Assembly (NCBI GenBank): GCA_019054805.1
Contig: JAHQIY010000017.1
Location: 434,001-498,000, forward strand
Source: Brachionus manjavacas
Lineage: Eukaryota > Rotifera > Eurotatoria > Ploima > Brachionidae
Direction: 5' to 3'
DNA: 64,000 nucleotides
The notes below the pieces were generated by a model. The model did no database searches and was not told where the DNA came from. It saw nothing but the letters and a program-made list of their open reading frames with translations. Shown here piece by piece: positions 47,749 to 59,226 of the stretch. The translations under genes were made by a program, and so were the position numbers. The first letter of the stretch is position 1. Each line of letters opens with the position of its first letter.

Positions 47749-48849
47749 TCATTTCTTGTATGTGCGTGTACCAGTAGCTAGCTTAGCATTTTGATCATAA
47801 GGACTGGACTGGATCGGCTTCGGTTTAGAAGTTCTTTCTGCTTTAGCCTAAGAATAAAATGCATAAAGTTTAAAATATTCAAACAAAGTCATTACTCTCT
47901 CTTGGTATCTTCTCTCATAAAAATCAAGTTCAGACTCACCAGGTCTACGCTGAGCCGAAATGGCTTCTTTTGATGGCACTAGCTCTCCTTTTGAGTTTTT
48001 GACCACATCCGCATGAGCATATTGCCGCAAAAATGGATGATCTTGGCTACTAATTGGTTGATTGAAAAAACTCTCATCCGGTCTTCCTCGTCCAGACGGA
48101 TCCAATCTCAAATAACCATCGGCCAGTGAACTGAAACCAGTAATGCCTCCCATTGCTTGATATGGCACATCTTGACCAACCGGGTGACCACGCGCTTCTC
48201 GTTCCTCTTTATTTTCAACAAGTGTATAATGTGCATGGCATGGCTCACCACAATCTGTTTCAAATTAAATTTTAAACATTCTATTTTTTTAATTTAAATC
48301 ATACTGCATGTATATGAGCTCTTAAAAACAGTGCATTTACATCCAGGTTTAGTGCAGTTAAAAGGTCTGGTGACTTTATGGTCGTCGGTTGTGTGTTTGC
48401 ATCCACAGCGGATTGATTGGGAACCATTTTTGGGAACATAGGTAAATGTAGCGCATGGACATCCGTATTCTTTACAAGGCAGTAATATGGGACGGTTCTT
48501 GGGAAGCTCTTTTAGGTCAGTTTGATGCTGTTTGTAGCGATGCTTACAAAAACATTGAGTTTCGGGTCCGATGAGAACACAATCCATACCTGTTGGATTA
48601 ACCCATGAAACATACACCCTGTTTTTCAAGCGCATAGGCAAGACTTCTCGTTTATACTTTTCATATTCTTCGGGAGTAAAAGGAATGCCATTGTCGTCAT
48701 TACCAACGATTCTGTGTTGATGTTTTTAAATATTTGACAAAAAAAAAAGTTTGCAGTACTGACCTTGAGTATTCCAAATAGGCATCAATTCCTGCTGCAG
48801 CATTACGATCCACTGGTATGCGGTTCTCAGGCGCTCCTCTAAAAGCCAT
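47749..48849 (-). CDS. FAM221-family protein
   Basis: Four exons: 48849-48764, 48711-48305, 48254-47896, 47847-47749, all GT..AG and in phase; 316 residues, starting MAFRGAPENRIPVDRN. The second exon holds the Cys-rich FAM221 domain: NPTGMDCVLIGPETQCFCKH, RYKQHQTD, CKEYGCPCATFTYVPKNGSQ, IRCGCKHTTDDH, CTKPGCKCTVF. The third exon ends in the conserved AMGGITGFSSLADGYLRLDP and RRYQER; the last exon continues AKAERTSKPKP. The many Cys/His clusters suggest metal binding. FAM221 proteins are found widely in ciliated eukaryotes and their biochemical role is not well known. Whether it is the A or B form cannot be decided by eye. Confidence 0.88.
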
Positions 48850-49463
48850 TTATTTTCGAAAAATATTGTTATTTTTATTAATGAAATTAAAAATAATTCT
48901 TGCTGTCACAGCAACTACATATGAAAAAAAATTTTTTTTTGAGTTTTCACTAATTTTTTGCGGCAAGCTTATTGTGAAATTATTATTATTATTTTTATTT
49001 GGACGCGCTTTCTTACAGCTTAATTAATCTGTTCAAAACCAATTTTAAAAAATTTATTTTATCTAAAAAAATATCAAATCCAATAATAAAAAGAATTTTT
49101 AATGATTTTTAATATTTTCAATAATTTGCTATTTAATTAATTATTTAATTAATATTTAAATAAATTTTCTTCTAATTAGTAATTTTGAAACTATTTATAG
49201 ACTATCAACATGATTCTGTTAAGCATTCTTGTTAAAGTTTATTTAAATAAAAACAAAAATTACTTTAAATTATTTAATATTAACTCATGTTATCATAATA
49301 CTCTTTTTCAAAAGCTTTAGAAAATATTTCATTAATAATTTCAAAAGTTTTTTGTTTAAATTTTTAATTCTCCAATTAATTAAATTTTGTATATAAGACT
49401 TCATGAAAAGAATTTATTTAAAGTAAGTTTCTTTTTTAAATAATAAATTTTATTAAATTTTAA
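48850..49463. other. Intergenic stretch
   Basis: AT-rich, between the FAM221-like promoter side and the 3' end of the CAP gene. No feature recognised. Confidence 0.4.
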
Positions 49464-50123
49464 TCAATAAATTCTTAAAACATTTTTAGCAAATTGACTT
49501 CTGACATTTCCTGGTCTATGATAATTAGCTACATAATAAATTACTGTTGCATTTCGATTGTTGATAATTCTATTCACAATGGCTAGACCAAATCCGACTT
49601 GGGTAGTTGATTTCCAAACAATTTGTGTAAAATGACCAGTACCGTGATAATAACGTGGATAGTTAAAATTATAAAGCGATATCTCTCGATACCATTTTGA
49701 TGTCAAATAAAGAGCCCAATCTTTTAATAAAAAATCTTTAATTTTTTTAAATTGAATTATCAATATTACATCTGCAGTCAATATTTTGGCTGTATGAGAA
49801 CCCTGCCCTAGCTAAATTTTCTCCATAACCTGAATAGCTATGTTTAAATAAATTAGTTTCAGCTAAGAAGTCTGCATAGTTCTGAGCCATTGTTGTCAAA
49901 CTAGTGGTGGAATTAAGTGGTGGTGTTCGATGATAATTTCTAAATACATTATGAGCATGCAGTGCATATTTTCGAAAATCATTTAAACAAGCTTTAGAAG
50001 GCGTTTGACTAAATGTGCCATTAAATAGCTTAAAAAGTTCCATTTAGTTTTTAAGAATTTATTCAGAGAGTTTGTTACTGTCCAGCTAAGAGCAATATAG
50101 AAAACATTTAACACTGACTTCAT
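49464..50123 (-). CDS. Secreted CAP-domain (SCP/GAPR-like) protein
   Basis: Three exons: 50123-50079, 50028-49770, 49720-49464, 186 residues. The first exon (MKSVLNVFYIALSWT) plus the start of exon 2 gives a signal-peptide-like leader. The 50-bp intron joining them is inferred because it restores frame; without it the protein would start at MELFKLFNGT and lack the leader. The CAP domain shows ALHAHNVFRNYHRTPPL, FKHSYSGYGENLA, KWYREISLYNF, GTGHFTQIVWKSTTQVGFG and AKNVL. This includes the His/Glu positions of the CAP cavity. The order and the GHFTQIVW box resemble GAPR-1 (GLIPR2), but that protein is not secreted. Members act as secreted or membrane-associated lipid-binding or signalling proteins; the role here is unknown. 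Confidence 0.85.
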
Positions 50124-50658
50124 TTTTTCATCCAAAAAATTTTTAAAAAGATATTTTTGAATAGATTTATTATACAGATTCGTAAGCATGTGTAACATAT
50201 TTTTGTTAAAAACAGATTTTATTAAACATTCATCTTGTATTTGAGACTATAGATCTTGACTAAAAATAACTAAGTGGCATATTTTAATTATTAAGAATAA
50301 ATTTATCTGAATAAAATGAATAGTTTTTTTTCTATTCAAAAGGGAACATTGGACCTAAATGATAGATAAATTTTTTTTTTTAATTTTTCTATTTTTTTGG
50401 TAAAAATTCATGAAAAAATTTATTGAATATTAAATAATTTCGGCACACAAAATATTTTTTTAAATAAATTTAAGTCGAAGTCACAAAAATTTAAGTCAAA
50501 GTTATTACTTGAACTAAATTTTTTTTCAAAATTAACAATCACAAAAATCATAAAATGTTAAAAAATTAAATTCTTTAAGAAAAGTATCACCTTTTTATAA
50601 ATGTGCGTTATTCAATTAAATTTATTTATTGTCTGAAGGCTGAACCTAAGGCTGGTAG
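50124..50658. other. Intergenic stretch
   Basis: AT-rich; the only structure is an AAGTC-type repeat near 50470-50510, related to the cluster at 51390-51490. Confidence 0.35.
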
Positions 50659-50790
50659 ACCGACTTGAAATTATAAACCGGCTTTGAAACCGGTTCCAGA
50701 TTTCAAGTCGGTTTCAAATTGAAGCCGGTTTTAAAACCGGTTATATATTTGCAGCCGCTTTAAAAGTGGGTTCAAGTCGATTTTGAAAAT
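50659..50790. repeat. Palindrome-rich AACCGG(C/T)TT cluster
   Basis: Closely spaced copies of AAACCGG, CCGGTT and AAGTCGG in both orientations, for example TTTGAAACCGGTTCC, GAAGCCGGTTTTAAAACCGG and CAAGTCGGTTTCAAATTG. Several are self-complementary. The block is markedly richer in GC than its surroundings. Confidence 0.7.
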
Positions 50791-50884
50791 AAAAATTAAC
50801 AAAAAAATGATCTAATTGTAAAACATTTCATTGAAAAAAAATTCTCATTAAATATTTTATTTACAAAATCTACTTTTTTTCCAC

Positions 50885-51130
50885 GAATTCAAGCAGATTA
50901 ACCTTTTACATCACTAGATTCAAATAGGCTATTTGAATTCAATGATGTGCGGTCTTTTGTTATGGTTAAACCAGCCTCTGAAAAAGTTTGTCAGAAGCAA
51001 CACTTGTAGGGCTTATACTTAAATAATCTTTTGCAATCAGTCTTAAGATTTTGAAGTTTGAATGAAACCACCATTGTATTGGATAAAATCATTAGATTTT
51101 TCAACGCGAGGTCTTTTTAAATAATCTGAA
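50885..51130 (-). mobile_element. hAT transposase carboxy-terminal relic
   Basis: The minus strand reads DYLKRPRVEKSNDFIQYNGG and, in a shifted frame, LRLIAKDYLSISPTSVASDK-LF. This is the hAT dimerisation motif (usually LAxDYLxIPATSVxSERxFS), followed by a TK..R box (QKTAHH). Stops interrupt it. Confidence 0.65.
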
Positions 51131-51389
51131 AATATAAAGTTTTAAAATTTTAAAATTTTTATTTTTATTTAAGTTTTTTAAATAGAAAAAATATTAAAGT
51201 ATTTTAAAAATAAAATTTTTGCCTTTTTGGTATTCTTTTTTTATTGTCTCGATTTCTCCTTTTGAAATCAAAAAGAGAAATTTAGACTTTGTTTATTTTG
51301 TGCAAATAACATTTCAATATAATAAAGAGAAATTAAGAAAATTTTAAGATTATGGTTTATTTAGAAATTTATTTCATTAAAAAAAAAAT

Positions 51390-51490
51390 TTAGATCACTG
51401 ACTTGACTTCGAAAAAAAAATATTTAAGTCAAGTCATAACTTGAAAAAATTTTAAGTCATTGACTTGACTTGACTTAAGACTTTTGACTT
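51390..51490. repeat. GACTTGACTT repeat cluster
   Basis: Direct and inverted copies of AAGTCAAGTC / GACTTGACTT (at about 51394, 51424, 51450 and 51462-51480). Related single motifs occur at 50470-50510, 53284 and 55086-55110. Confidence 0.6.
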
Positions 51491-52867
51491 AAAAACAAGT
51501 CTGATTTCGATAGAATTTAAAAGTATTTTATTTTTATTTTTATTAAACTGCATAGTGGTAAATTAAAGGAAATATTTACTCCTTGAAAATTGGTAAACCT
51601 ATTCACTCTAATAAAAAAGTTCAAAGATGATTAAAAATGAACCTGAATTAAAAATTTGGAGACAAACAACAAATGTTCTAAATACGTTCTAAAATAAAGG
51701 TTCAAATCAATTTTAAATAATATTACGTTATAATCTATTTTAATTCAGTTTTGGTCAAAATCTGGAAGAAAAAAGGGCCAAGTTCTCTTATCGCGTATAA
51801 TATAAATAAAAAACAAAATTAATAGTTAGAAAACAAATATACTTAAAATAGGGTTATTTTTAAGTAACATTAACAAAATCAATAGATAGTGTCAAATATA
51901 AAACAGATTGAAACAGATTCATTTCTTAATTGTCCACAAAAAATTAATCAAAATGAAACAATTATACAGAGAAGGTTTCGAGCCTAGATTTTTCGAGTAC
52001 CCGACTCTTTTGTGCAAATGCTACCTTAAACTTTCTTCTTTTTTTCCTGAACCCACAGTATTTATACTACTACTAATCTGACACTCTTTATTTTCATTTA
52101 TTTATTTTTTATTTTCCTTTAAATTTTAATCATTTTTATTTTATTATAGCCTATAATAGACGATAGTAAAAATAACGATTTACTTAACTTTTTTTTTTTA
52201 TCTGAAGGAGCTTCTATTCATTACAGATAACCAAATACTAATAAAAATAATAGTAATGAATAATAAGCTTAGTATTTAGTTAAACGATTTATTTAAAATA
52301 AATTTAGAAATAACAACTAATCTCCTTTCTCTTTATTTATTTATTAGTGAATCTGTACCGAGCTAATGCTCATTCAGAATAAAAAAAAAAATAAAATTAA
52401 AAATAAAGTCAAATAAGAAAAAAAAGGATTATTTTTTTTTATTTTTTAAAGTTGATATTATATAATATACTCTCTTTAGGACCTTGACGCAAAATTTGTC
52501 AATAAGTTTTTCAATTGAATAGGGCTTGCAAACGGAGTGACGGTGGCATTTCGCGGTGTAATTTTCAAAATACTTAAATGTTCATTTTTTGTTTTTAAAG
52601 AATTATCAAAAAAATAATTTTCATTTATTTATAATTAATATTTGGTCAAATCAATGAATTTCCTTTTAAATAATGCATCAAAAAAAAAATGACTCTTTTA
52701 CCCAACATTATTTTCGAGGGAGATATGTTTAGCATTCGGTGGTAAGATCTCATTTTTTCTTTTTCTCTGGTACTAGTTTAAGTGAGTAGTGGTGCAGTGT
52801 AGATGAAGTGGCTGCGGCCAAAGCTGCGATTTGCATTAATGATCAGTTTGGTTTTGGATCGAGAGCG
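51491..52867. other. Non-coding stretch
   Basis: AT-rich up to about 52480. Then a less AT-rich segment follows, which belongs with the broken ORF beginning at 53164 on the minus strand. A TTTATACTACTACTAAT stretch at about 52068-52084 resembles the LINE tails seen elsewhere. Confidence 0.35.
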
Positions 52868-53164
52868 CTAAAGCGGTCTATGAGATACGTTGTGCTGTTT
52901 TTTGGACACGGTTCCACTGATGGTCTCAGTTGAGTTGAAGTTGAGTGTCTTGGTATTTATTAGCAGAGACGATTTGAGCCACCCTCCGTTGCTTGGTATT
53001 GTTTGGAAGTATCCTTCATTGTCTTTTAATATTAAATATTTAGGCGTATTTAATTTTTGGTGCACCAGTTTGACAATATGTTGAAGAAGATCTTCAGGGA
53101 TTATTTTGCCAATTTTGTACAACTCCTGCCTCGACGTCCACTAGTCAGGGGTTGTGTTGCTCAT
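52740..53164 (-). pseudogene. Broken unrecognised ORF
   Basis: The minus strand from ATG 53164 reads MSNTTPD, a TAG, WTSRQELYKIGKIIPEDLLQ, then an 84-codon open part (HIVKLVHQKLNTPKYLILKD; TIPSNGGWLKSSLLINTKTL). A further TAG follows at the HRPL point, then RSRSKTKLIINANRSFGRSH up to about 52790. Composition is balanced and coding-like, more GC than nearby. The stops sit in one continuous frame, so it is a recently broken gene or a piece of a mobile element. The family was not recognised. Confidence 0.4.
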
Positions 53165-53614
53165 TTTTGATTCAAATGAAATTTTTTAAATAGTGGAGGT
53201 ACTCTAAATCAGAGGGGTTTAAAAGTCCCAAATTAAAAATTCTTTATTTCTTCCTATTTAAAATAAAGTACGGACTCGGACTTGACTTGAGATATGTAAC
53301 TTTTAAACAGCTCTGCTCTAAATGACATGACTTCATTATTTTCTGTAAAATATTGTATTAAATAAAAAATTAAATTGAAAATAATTTTGAGGCTATTTAA
53401 TAATTAGCAATACAAAAATTAAAAAAATTATTTGGTCATAAAATAAAGCCTCTCTCTTTATTATTATCTATCTAAAAGTAAAGTTAATTTTTAAATATTA
53501 AAACTTGTTCAAATTAAGCTACTCAGCGCTTGAAATTACCAAGCAAAAATTCAAAAATTTGAATCATATTCTCCAAAATCAACATTCACTTAAAACATCC
53601 ACCAACAAAAAAAA

Positions 53615-54874
53615 ATGGAACAAGAATTAGAAGTTGCCCAAGCTCATATAGCGGCCAAGAACTTCGAAGCAGCATTCACCATATTGCACAAATTGGTAAG
53701 TCAAGATGTGAAACCAAAAGACGAAGAGAGTGCCGCTATCAAAGAGCAGGCGATTTTGGACCTCGGCAATTTGTTCAAAGAGACAAAGAAAGCCAAGGAA
53801 TTGGCCGAATTAATAGTCTTCACCAGACCGTTTTTGGTCATGGTCAGCAAGGCCAAAGCGGCCAAACTGGTCCGAAATTTGGTCGATATGTTTTTGGATT
53901 TGGAAGCGGGCACTGGCGAAGAAATTAGACTTTGCTCAGAAAACATCGAATGGGCAAAAAGTGAAAATCGAACATTCTTACGCCAAGCTTTGGAAGTTCG
54001 CCTAATTGGTCTTTACTTCGAAAACCAGAGATACACAGACGCGATTGCTCTGGGAACTCAGCTGTTAAAAGAACTTAAAAAATTGGACGACAAATTATTG
54101 CTGGTTGAAGTTCAATTGCTGGAAAGCAAGACCTACCATTCTCTTGGAAATTTATCCAAAGCTCGCGCAGCTTTGACTTCAGCCAGAACCACAGCTAATG
54201 GAATCTACTGCCCACCAAAACTTCAAGCCAGTCTTGACCTACAATCAGGCATACTTCACGCCGCTGATGACCGCGACTTTAAAACCGCCTTTTCCTATTT
54301 TTATGAAGCATTCGAGGGATTTGATTCCATCGACAGTCCCAGAGCCATCACTGGTCTCAAATATATGCTTTTGTCTAAAGTCATGCTCAACCAACCTGAG
54401 GATATAAACAGTTTAATAAGTGGCAAATTGGCACTCAAGTATGCTGGTAAAGAAATAGAGTCGATGAAAGCGATCGCTTCTGCTAGCGAGAAAAGATCAC
54501 TGGCCGAGTTTCAGCGAACGCTGGTCGAGTTCAAAGACCAGCTAATCCATGACTTGTTTGTCAGATCCCATTTGGACACTTTGTATGATAATTTACTGGA
54601 ACAGAATTTGAGCAAAATTATTGAGCCATTTTCCAAAGTTCAAATAGATCATGTGGCCAAGTTGATTAAACTTGCGCAAGAAGATGTTGAGCGAAAATTG
54701 TCACAGATGATTTTGGACAAAAAATTGAGTGGAATTTTGGACCAAGGCACAGGCGCTCTTATTTTGTTCGAATCTAAGCCGGTCGATCTGGTCTACCAAA
54801 ATTCGTTGTCCATCATTCAAGAAATGGGTAAAGTAGTCGATAATTTGTACACCAAAGTCAAAAAGCTGTCCTAA
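53615..54874 (+). CDS. PSMD11: 26S proteasome regulatory subunit Rpn6 / PSMD11
   Basis: Single exon, 419 residues, almost the length of animal PSMD11 (422). It aligns over its whole length in family order: an amino-terminal helical repeat region ([39 protein letters not shown]), [60 protein letters not shown], then the PCI domain ([56 protein letters not shown]). Rpn6 is a lid subunit that clamps the 19S lid to the 20S core. It is complete and open. The lack of introns is unusual for a conserved long gene in this window. A retrocopy is possible, although the coding quality shows it is under selection. Confidence 0.97.
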   Translation: MEQELEVAQAHIAAKNFEAAFTILHKLVSQDVKPKDEESAAIKEQAILDLGNLFKETKKAKELAELIVFTRPFLVMVSKAKAAKLVRNLVDMFLDLEAGTGEEIRLCSENIEWAKSENRTFLRQALEVRLIGLYFENQRYTDAIALGTQLLKELKKLDDKLLLVEVQLLESKTYHSLGNLSKARAALTSARTTANGIYCPPKLQASLDLQSGILHAADDRDFKTAFSYFYEAFEGFDSIDSPRAITGLKYMLLSKVMLNQPEDINSLISGKLALKYAGKEIESMKAIASASEKRSLAEFQRTLVEFKDQLIHDLFVRSHLDTLYDNLLEQNLSKIIEPFSKVQIDHVAKLIKLAQEDVERKLSQMILDKKLSGILDQGTGALILFESKPVDLVYQNSLSIIQEMGKVVDNLYTKVKKLS

Positions 54875-55404
54875 ATTTGCCAATTATTAATTAATTTATA
54901 ATTTTGTAGACAACGATTTAATTTTTTTAGATATTTTTTTCAAAATTAAAAGTTATTCGCTTTTTTTTTCATTCAAATAAAAAATAAATTAAACTTTTTT
55001 CAGAAAAGTTCTACATAAAAGCTTTGTTTTTACTGAATGATGCCAAGCTCGTTATTTGATGAATACGAGTTTGTTCTTAAAGCAAAAGTCAAGTTTTAAG
55101 TCAAAGGACTTTATTTAAAAAATTACATGGCTTAAAATTTTTTATTTTAAGAAACAATCATTTAAATAATTTCAAAATTTCCTAAAATCTTAATAGATTT
55201 AAGATGTTCGAAATATAGCATAATTAGAATAATTTTAAGTAAAGCCATTTTTATGATGAGCTTAAAAATCTTGATAAATTTTTTTTGAAATGAATTCACT
55301 TTTGAAAGGCTTTTGTGAAGTTCAGTACAAAAGGACAGAACAAAGTGGAAAAAATTAAATTACTTTTTTTTAAGAGTTTAAAATTATTTCTGTGAATGCA
55401 GCAT
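54875..55404. other. Intergenic stretch after PSMD11
   Basis: AT-rich with an AATAAA at 54977-54982 as a likely polyadenylation signal. No other feature. Confidence 0.4.
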
Positions 55405-56176
55405 GGTGCAATATTCAAAGTTGCATCAACTGCAACATGGATAGACAATGAGCTTGAATTTTATCCTAAAAATTCTTTAGTGACCTTTAGTGTCCTTTAT
55501 ATGCGTTCATAATAATAATTTTTTGTAATTTTTTAATTTTTTTTAATTTTGTTTTTTATAAAAAAAAATTTATTCTTGATTAAAGAGTATCTAAATAACA
55601 AAACAGTTTAATTTTACTTTATAATTTTCGGACAAAAAAAGAATTTAAAAAATCGGAGATAAGTAAAAGGGGTCAGGGGCGTAGCTCTGGTTTAGGGATC
55701 CGGCTATGCATAATTATTGAGAAAATTTTAGAATGTTTTTTAAATTTATAATTACTTACTGTAAATTTCAAAAATTTTAATAAATTTTTTTGCTTAATTT
55801 AAAAAACTGTATCGAGAATTTCAAATTTAAATATAATAATGATTATAAAAATTTAAGAAATATAATTTATTGAATAGTTGGATAGTTATTCTTTATTAAG
55901 TAAATGACACAAAAGGACAGAATATTCTTCTAATATAGAAAAGGACACTAAAGGACGCTATAGGACAATATTTAATTTTTTATTAAGTAAAAGACACAAA
56001 AGGACACAAAAGAATAATTAGCTATAAAAACACGCTCATTGTCTATAGCTCAACTGTAAAAGTCTGCTAATGGTGTGCAAAATCTCTGCAAAATACACTT
56101 CGCTTGAAATTTAATTTGTGCTAAACTCTACGGATTTGTCGGACTAGGATATTTGGTGCAACTTCGAATGTTGCAC
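55405..56176. repeat. Large inverted-repeat (foldback) element
   Basis: The two ends are reverse complements in several ordered blocks. The outer block is GTGCAATATTCAAAGTTGCA (55407) against GTGCAACATTCGAAGTTGCA (reverse strand, ending 56176). Next is ATAGACAATGAGC (55440) against GCTCATTGTCTAT (about 56033-56045), then CTTTAGTGTCCTTT (55486) against AAAGGACACTAAAG (about 55940-55953). The outer blocks are themselves near-palindromes around TTCGAA. The interior has AAAAGGACA repeats and, near 55674, CAGGGGCGTAGCTCTGG, which looks like a hAT terminal repeat. No transposase is inside. Confidence 0.75.
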
Positions 56177-56802
56177 TAAGTTCTATTTACAGAATTGAGT
56201 TTAAACCTTTAGAAAAAAAGTCGTTTATTTTTTTTATATTTTTTTTTATATTTTTTTTCTGTTCTTTTTATCAATTTGTACTGAAATTCAAAAATTTTAA
56301 AGAAAAAATTTATTTTTCAGAATTAAATTTTTTTTTTCTCAATTGCTTTTCAAGAAGAAAATTTAGAAAGATCAAGATTCAAGGTTAATAAACAGGCTAG
56401 TGCTCTTGCCTCAAGATTAAATTCAATTTAAAAATTTATAATATGAAAAGTTTAAAATATTAAAAAACATTGGAAAAATTAGGATCAATTTTTTTTGAAA
56501 AAAATTGAGAGCAAGGTATTCATGTTAAATAATGATAAACTTTGCGAAAAATTCTTTATTAAATTTATTTAAGTGAAAATCGAAAGTTTGAATTATGATT
56601 TTCATGTTTCTCAAATTATATTGTGTCTTTAAAATAAATTAATTCCATCTGCCTCTTTTTTTGTTTTTAAGTAATTATTTTTTTTTAATTAGTTAAAGAA
56701 ATATTTTTTTTGAATATTTTGTGTCCGATTAATGATTAATAAATTATATTTATGAGGTTGCTCGAATTCATCTATGACTTGGAATAAAAATCAAAAAAAA
56801 TT
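56177..56802. other. Non-coding AT-rich stretch
   Basis: No gene or structure recognised. Confidence 0.4.
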
Positions 56803-56819
56803 CGTCCCTAGGTGGATTC

Positions 56820-56856
<37 letters not shown>

Positions 56857-56876
56857 GCCGATTGCGCCATAGAGAC
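56803..56876 (-). tRNA. tRNA-Asn(GUU)
   Basis: Reverse complement identical to the plus-strand tRNA-Asn genes at 19895, 24356 and 25408. It lies 390 bp upstream of chitinase 1, in divergent orientation. Confidence 0.95.
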
Positions 56877-57235
56877 TCATTTATGTGTTGAAAAAAAAAT
56901 AGTTTTAATAAAAAAAACAGGTGTGTAGTGAAAAAGACACTTGTAAAATTTATCTGACTTTTCGAATTTTTTAAATAAACTATCTTAATTAAAAAATTGT
57001 ACTATAAAAATTAAATAAAATACTTGATAAAATATTTGAATTTTGTTCAAACTACTTTTGGATGTTGAACCTTGAAAATAAAATAAAATGCTTATAAAAC
57101 TAATCTTAGATCTAAATATCCAAGATCTTCGGTCTTGATCTTATCAAAATTCTTAAATTTAAAAGAAAACGCAATAACAATTTTTAACATTTGTTATATT
57201 CATCAATTATCAAAGAGTAGCGCACCTAAAGTTGA

Positions 57236-57242
57236 TATAAAA
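57236..57242 (+). promoter_or_regulatory. Possible TATA box of chitinase 1
   Basis: TATAAAA, 31 bp before the ATG at 57267. If used, the 5' UTR would be only a few bases, so translation might begin at the second in-frame ATG (57273) instead; the signal peptide survives either way. Confidence 0.35.
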
Positions 57243-57266
57243 ATCAAACATTAACTTAAAATTTAA

Positions 57267-58975
57267 ATGAAAATGCTGAAAAAGTTAATATTACTAGCTA
57301 TTCTTATAAATTTAATCGGGAAGATCTCGAGCAAAAATATAGTATGCTATACGACCAACTGGTCACAGTACCGGCCTGGTCAAGGAAAATTTGTGCCTGA
57401 AAACATTGATCCTTTTTTGTGCACTCATTTAATTTATTCTTTTGCCAAACTGGCTGATAACAAATTAGCCCCATACGAATGGAATGATGACTCCACTGAC
57501 TGGTCTAAAGGAATGTTCGAACGCACCACTGACTTGAAAAAAATTAATCCAGATTTGAAGATTTTATTAGCTGTTGGTGGCTGGAATATGGGCTCACAGC
57601 CATTCATTCAAATGGTCAGCAATGATAATACAATGAATGATTTTATTGAACATTCAGTCAAATTTTTAAAAGACCGAAAATTTGATGGTCTTGATTTAGA
57701 CTGGGAATATCCAAGTATAGCTTTAGATTATTTGAAAAATAATTTTTAAATATTTTAAAATAAGTTGGGTTCAAAAATCAATTTACTAAGCTAGTCCAAG
57801 TAATTTGACTCAATTGATAAAAAGTTTTATCTTTTAATTATTTTCTTTAAGAAACTTAAAGCTAGATATAGCTCAGAAAATTTAATGGTCACTGCTGCTG
57901 TTGCTGCTGGTAAATCCAACATTGATGAGTCGTATGACATACCAGCTTTAGCTCAGTAATTTTTCAAGCATTTTGAATGAAAAAAATAATTTTATTTTAA
58001 AAAGATATCTTGATTTCTTGAATATTATGACCTATGTAAAATTTAAAAAATTTAAAAAAAATTTTAATTTTGAATTAGTTTTTATTACTTAGGATTATCA
58101 TGGACAATGGGAAAGTTTCACAGGTCATAACGCACCATTGTATCCACGACCAAATGAGAGTGGCGAACAAGCAATTTTAAACATTGATTTTACTCTAAAT
58201 TACTACATCCAAAAAGGATACCCGGCAAATAAGATTAACCTAGGTCTAGCTACTTACGGCAGATCATTTACTTTGTTTGTGAATAGTATTAATAATTTAG
58301 GAGGCACTACAGTTGGGGGTGGAACAGCTGGACAAGTATGCAAAAATGTTTCGAAAAATTTTAATTTATTTTTTTGCTTAGTTTACCAGAGAGAAAGGAT
58401 TTTTGTCTTATTATGAAATATGTCAAAATTTAAATGCAGGTTGGACTAGACGATGGAATGATGACCATAAGGTTCCGTATGCATTCAGTGGAAACCAATG
58501 GGTTGGATATGATGACACGACAAGCTTGACTGTTAAGGTCGATTATGCCAAGAGCAAGAATTTAGGTGGAGTGATGTTCTGGGCCATGGATTTGGATGAT
58601 TTTGATGGAAGTTTCTGTAACAAAGGCAAATATCCATTAATGAGTCATGTAAAACAGCTTTGGAACGGCGACTCTGTTGTAACCCAATCAAGTACAACTG
58701 TTCAAACAGGTCCAACTGGTTCTACACTCTCCACTCAATATTCAAGTTCAAGCACTTCTAGTTCATCAACTGTGTCAAATTCGCATCAGATATGCTTCAA
58801 TGGAGAGGGATATTATGCGGATGTTGCTGCAAATTGTGAAAAATATTATTTCTGCCAGTCGATTTCTTCTAATGATTTTAGTGTGTACACTTTTAACTGT
58901 CCAGCAGGTCTTTTGTTCGATCAAAATTTGAATACATGTAATTGGGCTAATCTAGTGGTATGTTCGAAAAGTTAA
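57267..58975 (+). CDS. GH18 chitinase 1 with CBM14
   Basis: Six exons: 57267-57714, 57765-57799, 57852-57955, 58005-58035, 58093-58335, 58382-58975, in phase, 484 residues. A signal peptide (MKMLKKLILLAILINLIG) is followed by the GH18 barrel. Visible are VCYTTNWSQYRPG, THLIYSFAKL, LLAVGGWNMGS, the catalytic DxxDxDxE box as FDGLDLDWEYP, MTYDYHGQWE, GLATYGRSFTL, YEICQNL and GGVMFWAMDLDDFDGSFC. A Ser/Thr-rich linker leads to a carboxy-terminal peritrophin-A (CBM14) chitin-binding domain with six Cys (CFNGEGYY..NCEKYYFCQ..FNCPAGLLFD..NTCNW..VVC). It is a secreted endochitinase-type enzyme that cleaves beta-1,4-GlcNAc polymers; all catalytic acids are present. It converges with chitinase 2, 251 bp apart. 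Confidence 0.95.
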
Positions 58976-59226
58976 TTACATTTAGATAAATTAATAAAAT
59001 AAAATAGCAAAGTAAATATTTTTTATTATTTAATGAAAGGTGGAAATCAACATTTTTGACAAATAGTTTGGATATTATTTGAGTTAAATATATTGTTTTA
59101 TACAAACAGATAATTATTTAATAATTGATTAATATAAAAAATTTAATTTTATTAGTAAATAAAAAAATAAATAAAGCAAAAAGTTTATTAAAATTTTCTA
59201 TAAATGTCAAAAATAGCTAAAATCGT

